DNA of 64,000 bases, taken from assembly GCA_963971535.1 (NCBI GenBank), contig OZ020586.1:72649061-72713060 (forward strand). Direction: 5' to 3'. The position numbers and the translations under genes are program-made. Within the stretch, counting starts at the first letter, position 1; each line of letters starts with the position of its first letter. Source of the stretch: Notolepis coatsorum (Eukaryota; Chordata; Actinopteri; Aulopiformes; Paralepididae). The notes beneath the pieces were generated by a model that was not told where the DNA came from, did no database searches, and was given only the letters and a program-made list of their open reading frames with translations. Shown here piece by piece: positions 1-11,875 of the stretch.

Positions 1-71
1 GTATTGAGCTGTACTGTACTGTACCCATTCTGCAATCTGTTAATAAAGTTTTCAATCAATCAATCAATCAA
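1..71 (+). mobile_element. 3' end of an L2/CR1-type LINE (family A)
   Basis: Only the terminal non-coding part is present, cut by the window edge. It ends in the same words (a short GTACTGTACTGTACC stretch, TTAATAAAGTTTTC, then a CAAT tail) as the copies ending near 32445 and 43784 and the minus-strand copy at 44938-46788. That last copy links the tail to a reverse transcriptase. The AATAAA could serve as a polyadenylation signal. Confidence 0.75.
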
Positions 72-662
72 CAATCCCATGGAAAATTAGTGTTTTACAA
101 AGGTTTTTGTAATGTGTGTACCGGCGTTAATTCGGCATGATTATCCAAAATGGCCGTCCGCTGCCATTGATTCAGAGGCGCTAGTAAAAAAAAAGAACTT
201 CCCCGGCTTCTTCTTTGTCTTTCCCGTTGCAATCAGCCCTGCTGTGGGACACCCCTGGCTACAGAATTTCATTGGCTACAGAGGTGGTCAATCATTTTCA
301 CCATCGAAGGTGACTGGTCCGTTCGGGACCCGGCCAAACCGGACGTGGTCACTTGTCCAAATGGCTTGTCAAATTACACTCGTCAGATGTTTCGTCTTGG
401 AACTCGAGACTGGAAGCACGCAATAGGTCGAGTAGGGTGACGATCGAAAGGCAGCAAATTCAACTTTCCAACAATGTATTGGTTGTTTGGCAAAAACACA
501 GCCCGAAGCCGGGAGACGAGGGCAAAGTGCCGCGATGTGCACACACGTGCAATGCTTAAGAGGTTAACGGCCAAGCAAATTGTTAATACAAGTGGTAAAA
601 TGTCTGTTTACCACCAGGAAGGTAGAGCCATATGAAATCCGTTATATTTATATTTTTCCATT
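72..662. other. No recognisable gene
   Basis: AT/GC-mixed sequence. Short open frames on both strands overlap each other and show no domain, no repeat structure and no flanking splice pattern that I can support. Confidence 0.5.
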
Positions 663-670
663 AAATCTTT

Positions 671-1122
671 GGTAACACTTCATAATAACACTCAGTTCAT
701 AAAAGTCCACAAATAAACAAACTATTAGACATTTGTTAATGATGAATAGGCGTCACTTTAGATTAGGGCACACAATAGCATCTGCAAATGATTTATAGAT
801 GTTTTATGAATGTCTTAACAAATCATTTGTTGAACATGAACAAATAAATGGAGGTACAATATAGTAGTTTTTTCATATCCATTTACAAATGTGTTACTAC
901 ACATTAAACAACATTATTTAATGATGAACAAATCAAGTACAAACAATGTTGATAATGAGTTATAAATAATGTAGAACTAATTAGTAAATGTTATACAAAT
1001 ATAGTTATAGATTATTTAATAATCATTTACGAATGTATATAAATGATTTGTTCATGATTAGTTCATTATCTACAAATACCTTATAAAGGTCTTATAACTG
1101 AGTGTTATTATAAAGTGTTACC
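671..1122. mobile_element. hAT-like MITE with 8-bp target duplication
   Basis: The element begins GGTAACACTTCATAATAACA and ends with the inverted counterpart (TGTTATTATAAAGTGTTACC), so the terminal inverted repeats extend about 30 bp. It is flanked on both sides by AAATCTTT (663-670 and 1123-1130). An 8-bp duplication is typical of hAT transposition. The interior is AT-rich and non-coding. Confidence 0.8.
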
Positions 1123-1398
1123 AAATCTTTTCCCAAATTCTGTTTTTCCCATTTGAATAGTTCAGGATTCTGTATTTAGCTTTTTACGCAAATCTTACCA
1201 TCAGAAAGTGTCTAATAAGTGGGAATGAATAATGTCCACAATCTAATGAGATATAACAGTCCATTTAATGTTTTTAAGTGCTGCAACTCAGAAATACAGT
1301 TCAATTTTAAAGTGCTTATAAGCTTCTTCTCATTGCTTCAATTAAAGAAGAAATAACTAAACAAAACATTCCCTTCTGAGTTTTTAACACATTTTAAG

Positions 1399-1821
1399 TA
1401 GAGCTGTTAAAATTAATGCTTTAACTTGAGATTAATTTAAATTAATTAAAGCATTAAAATAAATTAATCTAGATTAATCTATGGAGTGAAAAACCGTCAA
1501 CGTTCTGAACTTTCAGCAGTATATTTGCTTGTTCTTTTTTTGCATTGACTCATGCACCTTTTTGAAAATCATCTGACATGAAGATGGAACACATTTTTGT
1601 TGTTAATATGATTTATATTACTATTAAAATAGTATTTGAATCTAAATATACTTTCTTTGTGTTGATTTTACATTAATTCCATGATTTTACTCAAGTAAAT
1701 ATCTATTACAAACTTCGGTCTTAAATAGGAAAATGCTACTTTTAATCTAGATTAATCTAGATTAATTACAGAAAATTGTGAGATTAATTAGTTACTTTTT
1801 TTTTATCTATTGACAGCACAA
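1399..1821. mobile_element. hAT-like MITE, TAGAGCTG/CAGCACAA ends
   Basis: Both flanks carry ATTTTAAG (1391-1398 and 1822-1829). The ends are imperfect inverted repeats (TAGAGCTG and the complement of CAGCACAA), followed inward by repeated AATCTAGATTAAT palindromes. It resembles the widespread fish elements starting with AGGGCTG and carrying ATTAATC motifs. No coding capacity is seen. Confidence 0.7.
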
Positions 1822-1984
1822 ATTTTAAGATAACTTTTCAATCTGTGCTTCAAGTAAAAAAGAGAAATAACTTAAACAAAACACACCACTTTTTTGCACT
1901 GGATTATGACACTATGGAGCGGGTAATACCACTGATTGTTAGCTCTTGAGTCGATCCTTTTGCCTGTTTTTGATGCACACACTT

Positions 1985-2022
1985 GTAAGTGGCTTTGGAT
2001 AAAAGCGTCTGCTAAATGACTA
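1985..2022 (+). mobile_element. Conserved SINE/LINE 3' tail fragment
   Basis: Contains TTTGGATAAAAGCGTCTGCT followed by AAATG, a tail motif shared by many fish SINEs and their partner LINEs. No tRNA-like head could be traced upstream, so this is a truncated or eroded copy. Confidence 0.6.
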
Positions 2023-2038
2023 AACTGTAACGCTTAGT

Positions 2039-2167
2039 TTAGCACAATGAATGGAAGCGGACAGTGCCAGTTAGCTAGGCTAACGTGCAGCCAGATAGCT
2101 TTCTATGAATGCACATAGAGGAAACTAGTAGCTAACCGGCACTGTCCGCTTCCATTCATTGTGCTAA
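2039..2167. mobile_element. Foldback MITE (Angel-like palindrome)
   Basis: Two arms of nearly 40 bp (2039-2075 and 2129-2167) are close inverted copies, built on TTAGCACAATGAATGGAAGC, with a loop of about 50 bp. As single-stranded DNA or RNA it would form a long hairpin. Small foldback elements of this kind are common in fish; the family name is a guess. Confidence 0.65.
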
Positions 2168-2169
2168 GC

Positions 2170-2632
2170 TAGACTAAGTGATCTTCGCACGTGTTTTTGC
2201 GGGTCCAGTCCACAGTATGTTGACAGAATTTGCAAAACACATTATCGCCTGAGGCATAAAAGTCATTAAGATAATGTTCTGCTCTGAATTTAAGGCTTAG
2301 TGCGGAATTCCTTTGCTTTTTTTACGACGTTAACATCGAAGCAGCCAGACGCTTGGACATTGCTGACACGCAGTGAAGCAGTGTGGAAGTGGCGTACGCA
2401 TTGTAGCGCCCCCGGTCATGTTTGCTTTGCACCAAACGTTCCATCTTCTCGCGAAAACGGAATTTCAGTCCAGATTTGGGCAAATTCTGCAATATTCCAC
2501 GTTTTACAGTTGATTCCATTTGTATTGGTCAATTCCGCAATTCCGTGAATGCGGATTTCATATGGCTTTACAGAAAGGTGCTCTAATGGCAGACCAAGGC
2601 GTACAAACATCCATGATACCAGAGTATATCAT
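2170..2632. other. No recognisable gene
   Basis: Open frames on opposite strands overlap at 2300-2610 without any domain. The sequence contains short inverted words around 2480-2560 but no convincing element boundary. Confidence 0.45.
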
Positions 2633-5600
2633 CTAAAGTTTATCTTCTGTCTCTAAAGTTTATCTTCTGTCTTATGTCTCTAAAGTTTATCTTCTGTCTC
2701 TAAAGTTTATCTTCTGTCTCTAAAGTTTATCTTCTGTCTCTAATGTTTATCTTCTGTCTCTAAAGTTTATCTTCTGTCTCTAAAGTTTATCTCCTGTCTC
2801 TAAAGCTTATCTTCTGTCTCTAAAGTTTATCTTCTGTTTCTAAAGTTTATATTCTGTCTTCTGTCTCTAAAGCTTATCTTCTGTCTTCTGTCTCTAAAGT
2901 TTATCTTCTGTCTCTAAAGTTTATCTTCTGTCTCTAATGTTTATCTTCTGTCTCTAACGTTTATCTTCTGTCTCTAAAGTTTATCTTCTGTCTCTAAAGC
3001 TTATCTTCTGTCTCTAAAGCTTATCTTCTGTCTCTAAAGTTTATCTTCTGTCTCTAAAGTTTATCTTCTGTCTTCTGTATCTAAAGCTTATCTTCTGTCT
3101 CTAACGTGTATCTTCTGTCTTCTGTCTCTAAAGTTTATCTTCTGTCTTCTGTCTCTAAAGCTTATCTTCTGTCTCTAAAGCTTATCTTCTGTCTTCTGTC
3201 TCTAAAGTTTATGTTCTGTCTTCTGTATCTAAAGCTTATCTTCTGTCTCTAAAGTTTATCTTCTGTCTTCTGTCTCTAAAGTTTATCTTCTGTCTCTAAA
3301 GTTTATCTTCTGTCTCTAAAGTTTATCTTCTGTCTCTAAAGTTTATCTTCTGTCTCTAAAGCGTATCTTCTGTCTCTAAAGCTTATCTTCTGCCTCTAAA
3401 GTTTATCTTCTGTCTCTAAAGTTTATCTTCTGTCTTCTGTCTCTAAAGTTTATCTTCTGTCTCTAAAGTTTATCTTCTGTCTCTAAAGTTTATCTTCTGT
3501 CTCTAAAGCTTATCTTCTGTCTCTAAAGTTTATCTTCTGTCTTCTGTCTCTAAAGCTTATCTTCTGTCTCTAAAGTTTATTTTCTGTCTTCTGTCTCTAA
3601 AGCTTATCTTCTGTCTCTAAAGTTTATCTTCTGTCTCTAATGTTTATCTTCTGTCTCTAAAGTTTATCTTCTGTCTCTAAAGTTTATCTTCTGTCTCTAA
3701 AGTTTATCTTCTGTCTCTAAAGTGTATCTTCTGTCTCTAAAGTTTATCTTCTGTCTCTAAAGCTTATCTTCTGTCTTCTGTCTCTAAAGTTTATCTTCTG
3801 TCTCTAAAGTTTATCTTCTGTCTTCTGTCTCTAAAGTTTATCTTCTGTCTTCTGTCTCTAAAGTGTATCTTCTGTCTCTAAAGTTTATCTTCTGTCTCTA
3901 ACGTTTATCTTCTGTCTCTAAAGTTTATCTTCTGTCTCTAAAGTTTATCTTCTGTCTCTAAAGTTTATCTTCTGTCTCTAAAGTTTATCTTCTGTCTCTA
4001 AAGTTTATCTTCTGTCTTCTGTCTCTAAAGTTTATCTTCTGTCTCTAAAGTTTATCTTCTGTCTCTAACGTTTATATTCTGTCTCTAAAGTTTATCTTCT
4101 GTCTCTAAAGCTTATCTTCTGTCTCTAAAGCTTATCTTCTGTCTCTAAAGTTTATCTTCTGTCTCTAAAGTTTATCTTCTGTCTTCTGTATCTAAAGCTT
4201 ATCTTTTGTCTCTAAAGTTTATCTTCTGTCTTCTGTCTCTAAAGTGTATCTTCTGTCTTCTGTCTCTAAAGCGTATCTTCTGTCTCTAAAGCTTATCTTC
4301 TGTCTCTAAAGTTTATCTTCTGTCTTCTGTCTCTAAAGTTTATCTTCTGTATTCTGTCTCTAAAGTTTATCTTCTGTCTCTAAAGTTTATCTTCTGTCTC
4401 TAAAGTTTATCTTCTGTCTCTAAAGTTTATCTTCTGTCTCTAAAGTTTATCTTCTGTCTTCTGTCTCTAAAGTTTATCTTCTGTCTCTAAAGTTTATCTT
4501 CTGTCTCTAAAGCTTATCTTCTGTCTCTAAAGCTTATCTTCTGTCTCTAAAGTTTATCTTCTGTCTTCTGTCTCTAAAGCTTATCTTCTGTCTCTAAAGT
4601 TTATCTTCTGTCTTCTGTCTCTAAAGCTTATCTTCTGTCTCTAAAGTTTATCTTCTGTCTCTAATGTTTATCTTCTGTCTCTAAAGTTTATCTTCTGTCT
4701 CTAAAGCTTATCTTCTGTCTCTAAAGTTTATCTTCTGTCTCTAAAGTGTATCTTCTGTCTCTAAAGTTTATCTTCTGTCTCTAAAGCTTATCTTCTGTCT
4801 TCTGTCTCTAAAGTTTATCTTCTGTCTCTAAAGTTTATCTTCTGTCTCTAAAGTTTATCTTCTGTCTCTAAAGTTTATCTTCTGTCTCTAAAGCTTATCT
4901 TCTGTCTCTAAAGTTTATCTTCTGTCTCTAAAGTTTATCTTCTGTTTTCTGTCTCTAAAGTTTATCTTCTGTCTCTAAAGTTTATCTTCTGTCTCTAAAG
5001 TTTATCTTCTGTCTCTAAAGCTTATCTTCTGTCTCTAAAGTTTATCTTCTGTCTCTAAAGTTTATCTTCTGTCTTCTGTCTCTAAAGCTTATCTTCTGTC
5101 TCTAAAGTTTATCTTCTGTCTTCTGTCTCTAAAGTTTATCTTCTGTCTTCTGTCTCTAAAGCTTATCTTCTGTCTCTAAAGCTTATCTTCTGTCTCTAAA
5201 GTTTATCTTCTGTCTTCTGTCTCTAAAGCTTATCTTCTGTCTCTAAAGTTTATTTTCTGTCTCTAAAGTTTATCTTCTGTCTCTAAAGTTTATCTTCTGT
5301 CTCTAAAGTTTATCTTCTGTCTCTAAAGTTTATCTTCTGTCTCTAAAGTTTGTCTTATGTCTCTAAAGTTTATCTTCTGTCTCTAAAGTTTATCTTCTGT
5401 CTCTAAAGTTTATCTTCTGTCTCTAAAGTTTATCTTCTGTCTCTAAAGCTTATCTTCTGTCTCTAAAGTTTATCTTCTGTCTTCTGTCTCTAAAGCTTAT
5501 CTTCTGTCTCTAAAGTTTATCTTCTGTCTCTAATGTGTATCTTCTGTCTCTAAAGCTTATCTTCTGTCTCTAAAGTGTATCTTCTGTCTTCTGTCTCTAA

Positions 5601-6822
5601 AGCTTATCTTCTGTCTCTAAAGTTTATCTTCTGTCTCTAAAGTTTATCTTCTGTCTTCTGTCTCTAAAGCTTATCTTCTGTCTCTAAAGTTTATCTTCTG
5701 TCTCTAATGTTTATCTTCTGTCTCTAAAGTTTATCTTCTGTCTCTAAAGTTTATCTTCTGTCTCTAAAGCTTATCTTCTGTCTCTAAAGTTTATATTCTG
5801 TCTTCTGTCTCTAAAGCTTATCTTCTGTCTTCTGTCTCTAAAGTTTATCTTCTGTCTCTAAAGTTTATCTTCTGTCTCTAATGTTTATCTTCTGTCTCTA
5901 ACGTTTATCTTCTGTCTCTAAAGTTTATCTTCTGTCTCTAAAGCTTATCTTCTGTCTTCTGTCTCTAAAGCTTATCTTCTGTCTCTAAAGTTTATCTTCT
6001 GTCTCTAAGGTGTATATTCTGTCTTCTGTCTCTAAAGTTTATCTTCTGTCTTATGTCTCTAAAGTTTATCTTCTGTCTCTAAAGTTTATCTTCTGTCTCT
6101 AATGTTTATCTTCTGTCTCTAAAGTTTATCTTCTGTCTCTAAAGTTTATCTTCTGTCTCTAATGTTTATCTTCTGTCTCTAAAGCTTATCTTCTGTCTCT
6201 AAAGTGTATCTTCTGTCTCTAAAGTTTATCTTCTGTCGTCTGTCTCTAAAGCTTATCTTCTGTCTCTAAAGTTTATCTTCTGTCTTCTGTCTCTAAAGTT
6301 TATCTTCTGTCTTCTGTCTCTAAAGCTTATCTTCTGTCTCTAAAGCTTATCTTCTGTCTCTAAAGTTTATCTTCTGTCTTCTGTCTCTAAAGTTTATCTT
6401 CTGTCTTCTGTCTCTAAAGTTTATCTTCTGTCTCTAAAGTTTATCTTCTGTCTCTAAAGTTTATCTTCTGTCTTCTGTCTCTAAAGTTTATCTTCTGTCT
6501 CTAAAGTTTATCTTCTGTCTCTAAAGTTTATCTTCTGTCTTCTGTCTCTAAAGCTTATCTTCTGTCTCTAAAGTTTATCTTCTGTCTCTAATGTTTATCT
6601 TCTGTCTCTAAAGTTTATCTTCTGTCTCTAAAGTTTATCTTCTGTCTCTAAAGTTTATCTTCTGTCTCTAAAGTTTATCTTCTGTCTCTAAAGTTTATCT
6701 TCTGTCTTCTGTCTCTAAAGTTTATCTTCTGTCTCTAAAGTTTATCTTCTGTCTCTAAAGTTTATCTTCTGTCTCTAAAGTTTATCTTCTGTCTTCTGTC
6801 TCTAAAGCTTATCTTCTGTCTC

Positions 6823-7302
6823 GGGGCGGCTACGTGGCGTAGTGGGCAAGGCGCTCGCCACGAATGCGGAGACGCTGGGCTCGCCTGTTCGAGCCCAGCG
6901 CTCCACATTGCTTTCAGTTTAGCTGGTCGTTCATACTAATACACATTGGCCGTATTAGGGGGTGGGAAACTGATGGGTGGGGATCGGGCGTTGTGCACAG
7001 CGACTCCTACAGGTCGGTTGGTGCGCCTGCGCAGTAGAATCAGGAAGTGTCGGGGGCAGCGTGAGCCTCCCACCCGTTACTCCTCGCCACTGAGAGATCG
7101 AGCTGCGCAGGTGAAAAGATGCGACTGCTGTTACCTCAAGTACCGGAGGGGACTTGTGCTATGTATGACTTAGTCCACATTGCAGCCGGCTTGTGGGAGG
7201 CAAGAAACAGCGTTCGTGACAGGGGAGGGTTGAATTGGATGATACGAAATTAGGATGGGAGAAAATATAGAAAATGGGAGAAAAAGTGGATAAAAAAAAA
7301 AA
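6823..7302 (+). mobile_element. tRNA-derived SINE (family A, copy 1) in the minisatellite
   Basis: The head has a box-A-like TGGCGTAGTGGG and a box-B-like GTTCGAGCCC, so it is a tRNA-derived pol III promoter region. A body of about 400 bp follows, ending in GGGATGGGAGAAA-type words and an A-rich tail. An 11-bp hairpin (CGCTGGGCTCG and its complement) surrounds box B. The flanking repeat words before the head and after the tail match, as a target duplication would. An open frame inside is fortuitous. Confidence 0.85.
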
Positions 7303-8972
7303 AGCTTATCTTCTGTCTCTAAAGTTTATCTTCTGTCTTCTGTCTCTAAAGTTTATCTTCTGTCTTCTGTCTCTAAAGCTTATCTTCTGTCTCTAAAGCT
7401 TATCTTCTGTCTCTAAAGTTTATCTTCTGTCTTCTGTCTCTAAAGCTTATCTTCTGTCTCTAAAGTTTATCTTCTGTCTCTAAAGTTTATCTTCTGTCTC
7501 TAAAGTTTATCTTCTGTCTCTAAAGTTTGTCTTATGTCTCTAAAGTTTATCTTCTGTCTCTAAAGTTTATCTTCTGTCTCTAAAGTTTATCTTCTGTCTC
7601 TAAAGTTTATCTTCTGTCTCTAAAGCTTATCTTCTGTCTCTAAAGTTTATCTTCTGTCTTCTGTCTCTAAAGCTTATCTTCTGTCTCTAAAGTTTATCTT
7701 CTGTCTCTAATGTTTATCTTCTGTCTCTAAAGCTTATCTTCTGTCTCTAAAGTGTATCTTCTGTCTCTAAAGCTTATCTTCTGTCTCTAAAGTTTATCTT
7801 CTGTCTCTAAAGTTTATCTTCTGTCTTCTGTCTCTAAAGCTTATCTTCTGTCTCTAAAGTTTATCTTCTGTCTCTAATGTTTATCTTCTGTCTCTAAAGT
7901 TTATCTTCTGTCTCTAAAGTTTATCTTCTGTCTCTAAAGCTTATCTTCTGTCTCTAAAGTTTATATTCTGTCTTCTGTCTCTAAAGCTTATCTTCTGTCT
8001 TCTGTCTCTAAAGTTTATCTTCTGTCTCTAAAGTTTATCTTCTGTCTCTAATGTTTATCTTCTGTCTCTAACGTTTATCTTCTGTCTCTAAAGTTTATCT
8101 TCTGTCTCTAAAGCTTATCTTCTGTCTTCTGTCTCTAAAGCGTATCTTCTGTCTCTAAAGTTTATCTTCTGTCTCTAAGGTGTATATTCTGTCTTCTGTC
8201 TCTAAAGTTTATCTTCTGTCTTATGTCTCTAAAGTTTATCTTCTGTCTCTAAAGTTTATCTTCTGTCTCTAATGTTTATCTTCTGTCTCTAAAGTTTATC
8301 TTCTGTCTCTAAAGTTTATCTTCTGTCTCTAATGTTTATCTTCTGTCTCTAAAGCTTATCTTCTGTCTCTAAAGTGTATCTTCTGTCTCTAAAGTTTATC
8401 TTCTGTCTTCTGTCTCTAAAGCTTATCTTCTGTCTCTAAAGTTTATCTTCTGTCTTCTGTCTCTAAAGTTTATCTTCTGTCTTCTGTCTCTAAAGCTTAT
8501 CTTCTGTCTCTAAAGCTTATCTTCTGTCTCTAAAGTTTATCTTCTGTCTTCTGTCTCTAAAGTTTATCTTCTGTCTTCTGTCTCTAAAGTTTATCTTCTG
8601 TCTCTAAAGTTTATCTTCTGTCTCTAAAGTTTATCTTCTGTCTTCTGTCTCTAAAGTTTATCTTCTGTCTCTAAAGTTTATCTTCTGTCTCTAAAGTTTA
8701 TCTTCTGTCTTCTGTCTCTAAAGCTTATCTTCTGTCTCTAAAGTTTATCTTCTGTCTCTAATGTTTATCTTCTGTCTCTAAAGTTTATCTTCTGTCTCTA
8801 AAGTTTATCTTCTGTCTCTAAAGTTTATCTTCTGTCTCTAAAGTTTATCTTCCGTCTTCTGTCTCTAAAGTTTATCTTCTGTCTCTAAAGTTTATCTTCT
8901 GTCTCTAAAGTTTATCTTCTGTCTCTAAAGTTTATCTTCTGTCTTCTGTCTCTAAAGCTTATCTTCTGTCTC

Positions 8973-9453
8973 GGGGCGGCTACGTGGCGTAGTGGGCAAG
9001 GCGCTCGCCACGAATGCGGAGACGCTGGGCTCGCCTGTTCGAGCCCAGCGCTCCACATTGCTTTCAGTTTAGCTGGTCGTTCATACTAATACACATTGGC
9101 CGTATTAGGGGGTGGGAAACTGATGGGTGGGGATCGGGCGTTGTGGACAGCGACTCCTACAGGTCGGTTGGTGCGCCTGCGCAGTAGAATCAGGAAGTGT
9201 CGGGGGCAGCGTGAGCCTCCCACCCGTTACTCCTCGCCACTGAGAGATCGAGCTGCGCAGGTGAAAAGATGCGACTGCTGTTACCTCAAGTACCGGAGGG
9301 GACTTGTGCTATGTATGACTTAGTCCACATTGCAGCCGGCTTGTGGGAGGCAAGAAACAGCGTTCGTGACAGGGGAGGGTTGAATTGGATGATACGAAAT
9401 TAGGATGGGAGAAAATATAGAAAATGGGAGAAAAAGTGGATAAAAAAAAAAAA
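8973..9453 (+). mobile_element. tRNA-derived SINE (family A, copy 2), duplicated with its array
   Basis: Nearly identical to the copy 2150 bp upstream: I see one substitution (TTGTGCACAG becomes TTGTGGACAG) and a one-base longer A tail. It sits in the same array junction. Duplication of the host array explains it better than a second insertion. Confidence 0.85.
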
Positions 9454-9548
9454 AGCTTATCTTCTGTCTCTAAAGTTTATCTTCTGTCCTCTAACTTTAT
9501 CTTCTGTCTCTAACGTTTATCTTCTGTCTCTAAAGTTTATCTTCTGTC

Positions 9549-9687
9549 TCGATTTCTTTATACATGTCGATTCTGAATATTTAAAACAGTTTTAATACTA
9601 CCGGTAATTTCCAATATCGATACTTTCTGCACTATCGATACCAGCTGGCTTTCTCGCTCTGTCTTCTCTCCTACAGCAAGTTGTTAC
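9549..9687 (+). repeat. Right flank shared by both minisatellite loci
   Basis: About 140 bp from GATTTCTTTATACATGTCGA to CAGCAAGTTGTT recur, with a few differences and a small gap, immediately after the second minisatellite locus (28385-28516). Homology stops abruptly at CAGCAAGTTGTT in both places. The pair of array plus flank therefore behaves as one dispersed unit. Confidence 0.85.
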
Positions 9688-10087
9688 AACACTTGCTGCT
9701 GTTATCATCTCCTTCTACTGAATTTACGTCAACTGCACAACCATGGAAGCAATGATCTAATTCATCGCAATTAAAGTGGAACATAAAAGTCTACCGATAA
9801 AATAGCTTGACTACAAATGGGATTGTAAAGGTGAATTGTCATAAAGTTTGAGTTTTTTGTTTGCAGTTCTGACCAGATTTAGATATTCCTACGACAAACA
9901 AGTAGGTGTGCTCGGTGTGTGATTACACAGTGAAAGTTTGAGCACATAGTGAAATTATATTGACATTACTTGGCCCCCCGCTATGTGAGAGCAAGCTGGG
10001 GCGCTTGGCATGACTACTCTTCTACTATAACCATTATTTTCTCTGTAACATGTATGGGAGTGTAATGTAATTATTTGTGGCCTAAAG
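9688..10087. other. No recognisable gene
   Basis: AT-rich sequence with no long open frame, no splice-bounded exon and no clear inverted repeat. Confidence 0.45.
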
Positions 10088-10468
10088 CAGCGGTTCTCAA
10101 CCTAGGGTGCCGCAGAGAGCTGCCAGGGGTGCCTTGAGATAAAAAATAAAATAAAAAAATAATTCTTTTTGGATTACAGAAAAGTATCACTAAAGTGCTA
10201 TCTGTTGAAGCTGCACTGTTTTCCATGAAAATACCATATTTGGATAAGTTTGACAATTTCTCAAAATCTGAAAATCATTATTTAATAAAACACAGAAAAG
10301 GATCACCAAGTTACTCTGGATAAAAAAATACTTTACAGACAACATTGAGACAAAGCTTCCTGACACATCTCCATCCAAACTCTTAGAAGAACTCATTGAA
10401 ATCTCATCTGATACCACCTGGAGAGCTAGTTTCAGAGTGTGGTGCTGAGTACCAAGTATCTCATGATG
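10088..10468 (+). mobile_element. hAT (Charlie-like) 5' end and decayed interior
   Basis: Begins CAGCGGTTCTCAACCTAGGG, a terminus typical of hAT/Charlie elements. The interior has only short broken open frames and no right terminus before the next element. The matching right-terminal word GGTTGAGAAACGCTG appears at about 42117-42131, but in an unrelated place. Confidence 0.5.
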
Positions 10469-11152
10469 TAGGGGTGGGTGTGAGTAATCGATTGATCGAT
10501 TACTCACGGCTATGAGAAAACTTGATCTTTCAGCCACCAACAGCTAGCTAGCCAGCTACTGCACTATGAACTGCCAGCCAGCTAGCTGGCTACCCAAATC
10601 CACAACAGCCAGCCAGCTAACCATACAAAATACAGTCTCAGCCAATCACATCGATCTGTACAGTTAGAAAGCTCCACTCCATTGCGAATTAAAAGGTAGC
10701 CAGCCAACACAGCCCGTATTAGCTAGCTACAGTTGCTAGGTAGCTAACGTTAGCCAATGGAAGAATGATAGCTAGCTAGCCAACAGTTGCAAAAACGAAC
10801 GCCAATGATGTTATTATCAGCCATTGATATTATGAGCTATCAGTAGCTAGCCAGCTTGATAACATTAGACAACGCCTTGTGTATTAAACTAAAGTGAATA
10901 GTTTACTGGGCCATTTTGTTTAATGCTTCAGTCACGTTGAAAGAGGAGCTGCACTCTTGCTATCTTCGGAGCGAATGAGAGGATGTTGACAAGACGGGTC
11001 TGTGAGGGGGAGGGGCAATGAGAGCACTGAGAGCAGCGTGTGTGTGCGTGTGCGTCAACAACTTGCTGAGAGAAGACAGCAATAAATGTATCACTACTCG
11101 AGTACATCATGCGATCAATCGATCTGGATTTCTTTTTAAATGCCCATCCCTA
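10469..11152. mobile_element. Probable hAT-like MITE, TAGGGGTGGG ends
   Basis: The left end TAGGGGTGGGTGTGAGTAAT and the right end (reverse complement TAGGGATGGGCA) form imperfect terminal repeats, each followed inward by ATCGATTGATCG words. The middle is rich in AGCT/CTAGC words (10540-10870). No clean 8-bp duplication was found, so the boundaries are approximate. Confidence 0.5.
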
Positions 11153-11168
11153 ATTTGGTGCATCAACA

Positions 11169-11235
11169 TTAACTCATTGACCGCCACGCTCTTTTCCCAT
11201 CTTTACTCAATGGCGCCAGCGTTATTGAACATTTT
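11169..11235 (+). mobile_element. piggyBac-like MITE end (TTAA + CTCATTGACCGCC)
   Basis: TTAA at 11169-11172 is followed by CTCATTGACCGCCACGC. This is the same terminus as the right end of the element at 20241-21681 in inverted orientation. No partner end was found before 11875, so it is a truncated copy or single end. Confidence 0.5.
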
Positions 11236-11817
11236 AGCGATGTTAGCAGACCCATCGTGTGTAGCTATGGAGACAATATTATGGCTCATTTGACAGGCAT
11301 TGTTCATAGTCCATCACTGACTAACCAGTTCATTTCTACATACTGTAGTTTGTGCACTATTACACGCTAAATATCGCCCCTTTCCAAAATAATCCAGTAT
11401 TTTTTCATAGATCGCGAGATATGACGCAATATGCCCAAATTGTTTGGTTTTCTTGCCTGAAACCCCAAATACTTCCAAATCAAAGGTATATACCATGTAC
11501 ATATGTCTCTTCACAAAATCATCAAGGGGGGGGGGGGGGGTCGTTTTAAAAAGCATGGTTTAGGTCCGGTAAAATACGACACTGATCGCTTCAAAAACAT
11601 GTTTCAGGTTCGGTAAAATAGACATAGAATAGCCTTACTGTACCTTAGCCAGAAGGTACTCGAAAAAGAATAATCCCCAGTGATCCCATCGCCATCGCGA
11701 TTACTTGTGTATATATGTATACTCGTGTATACGGGAAATAGGTTTGAGGCGATACAATTTCTGAGCGATAGCTCTGTCGCTCTGTCCCCTGAGGGGAGGA
11801 GTTCTTGCAGAAAAAAA
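11236..11817. other. Anonymous sequence with a G15 tract
   Basis: No gene recognised. A run of 15 G lies at 11526-11540, and a short word (GGTTTAGGTCCGGTAAAATA-like) is repeated around 11555-11610. Confidence 0.5.
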
Positions 11818-11875
11818 TAGGGCTGGGACTTTATCGCATACATTTCTATTAATTAACTACAGAAAGAATTAAAAG
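11818..11875 (+). repeat. 58-bp duplication of the adjacent MITE end
   Basis: This segment repeats the first ~58 bp of the following MITE almost exactly (TAGGGCTGGGACTTTATCGC onward). The element therefore has a tandemly doubled left terminus. Confidence 0.8.

Larger units (their letters stand above)
2633..9548 (+). repeat. Giant minisatellite, 20/27-bp units, with two SINE insertions
   Basis: The consensus unit is TCTAAAGTTTATCTTCTGTC (20 bp). A longer 27-bp form has an extra TTCTGTC. Point variants (AAGCTTATC, AATGTTTATC, AACGTTTATC, AAAGTGTATC) are scattered, giving a variant map along the array. Excluding two SINEs (6823-7302 and 8973-9453) the array is about 6 kb, on the order of 280 units. 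The stretch before SINE 1 and the stretch between the SINEs share the same order of variants, so the array has been duplicated in blocks. Confidence 0.97.

Noticed and set aside
6823-6905. Functional tRNA gene
   Set aside because: Box A and box B are present but the anticodon arm and acceptor stem do not fold into a tRNA, and a SINE body with an A-rich tail follows.
6946-7173. 75-codon frame repeated at 9096 and 13340
   Set aside because: It lies in the body of the SINE in all three places; identity reflects the SINE, and no codon-level constraint is visible.
2633-9548. CRISPR-like array
   Set aside because: Units are contiguous without unique spacers, and the context is a vertebrate genome with SINEs.
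10190-10540. 116-codon minus frame as a gene
   Set aside because: Crosses the boundary between two hAT-like elements, and no domain is recognised.
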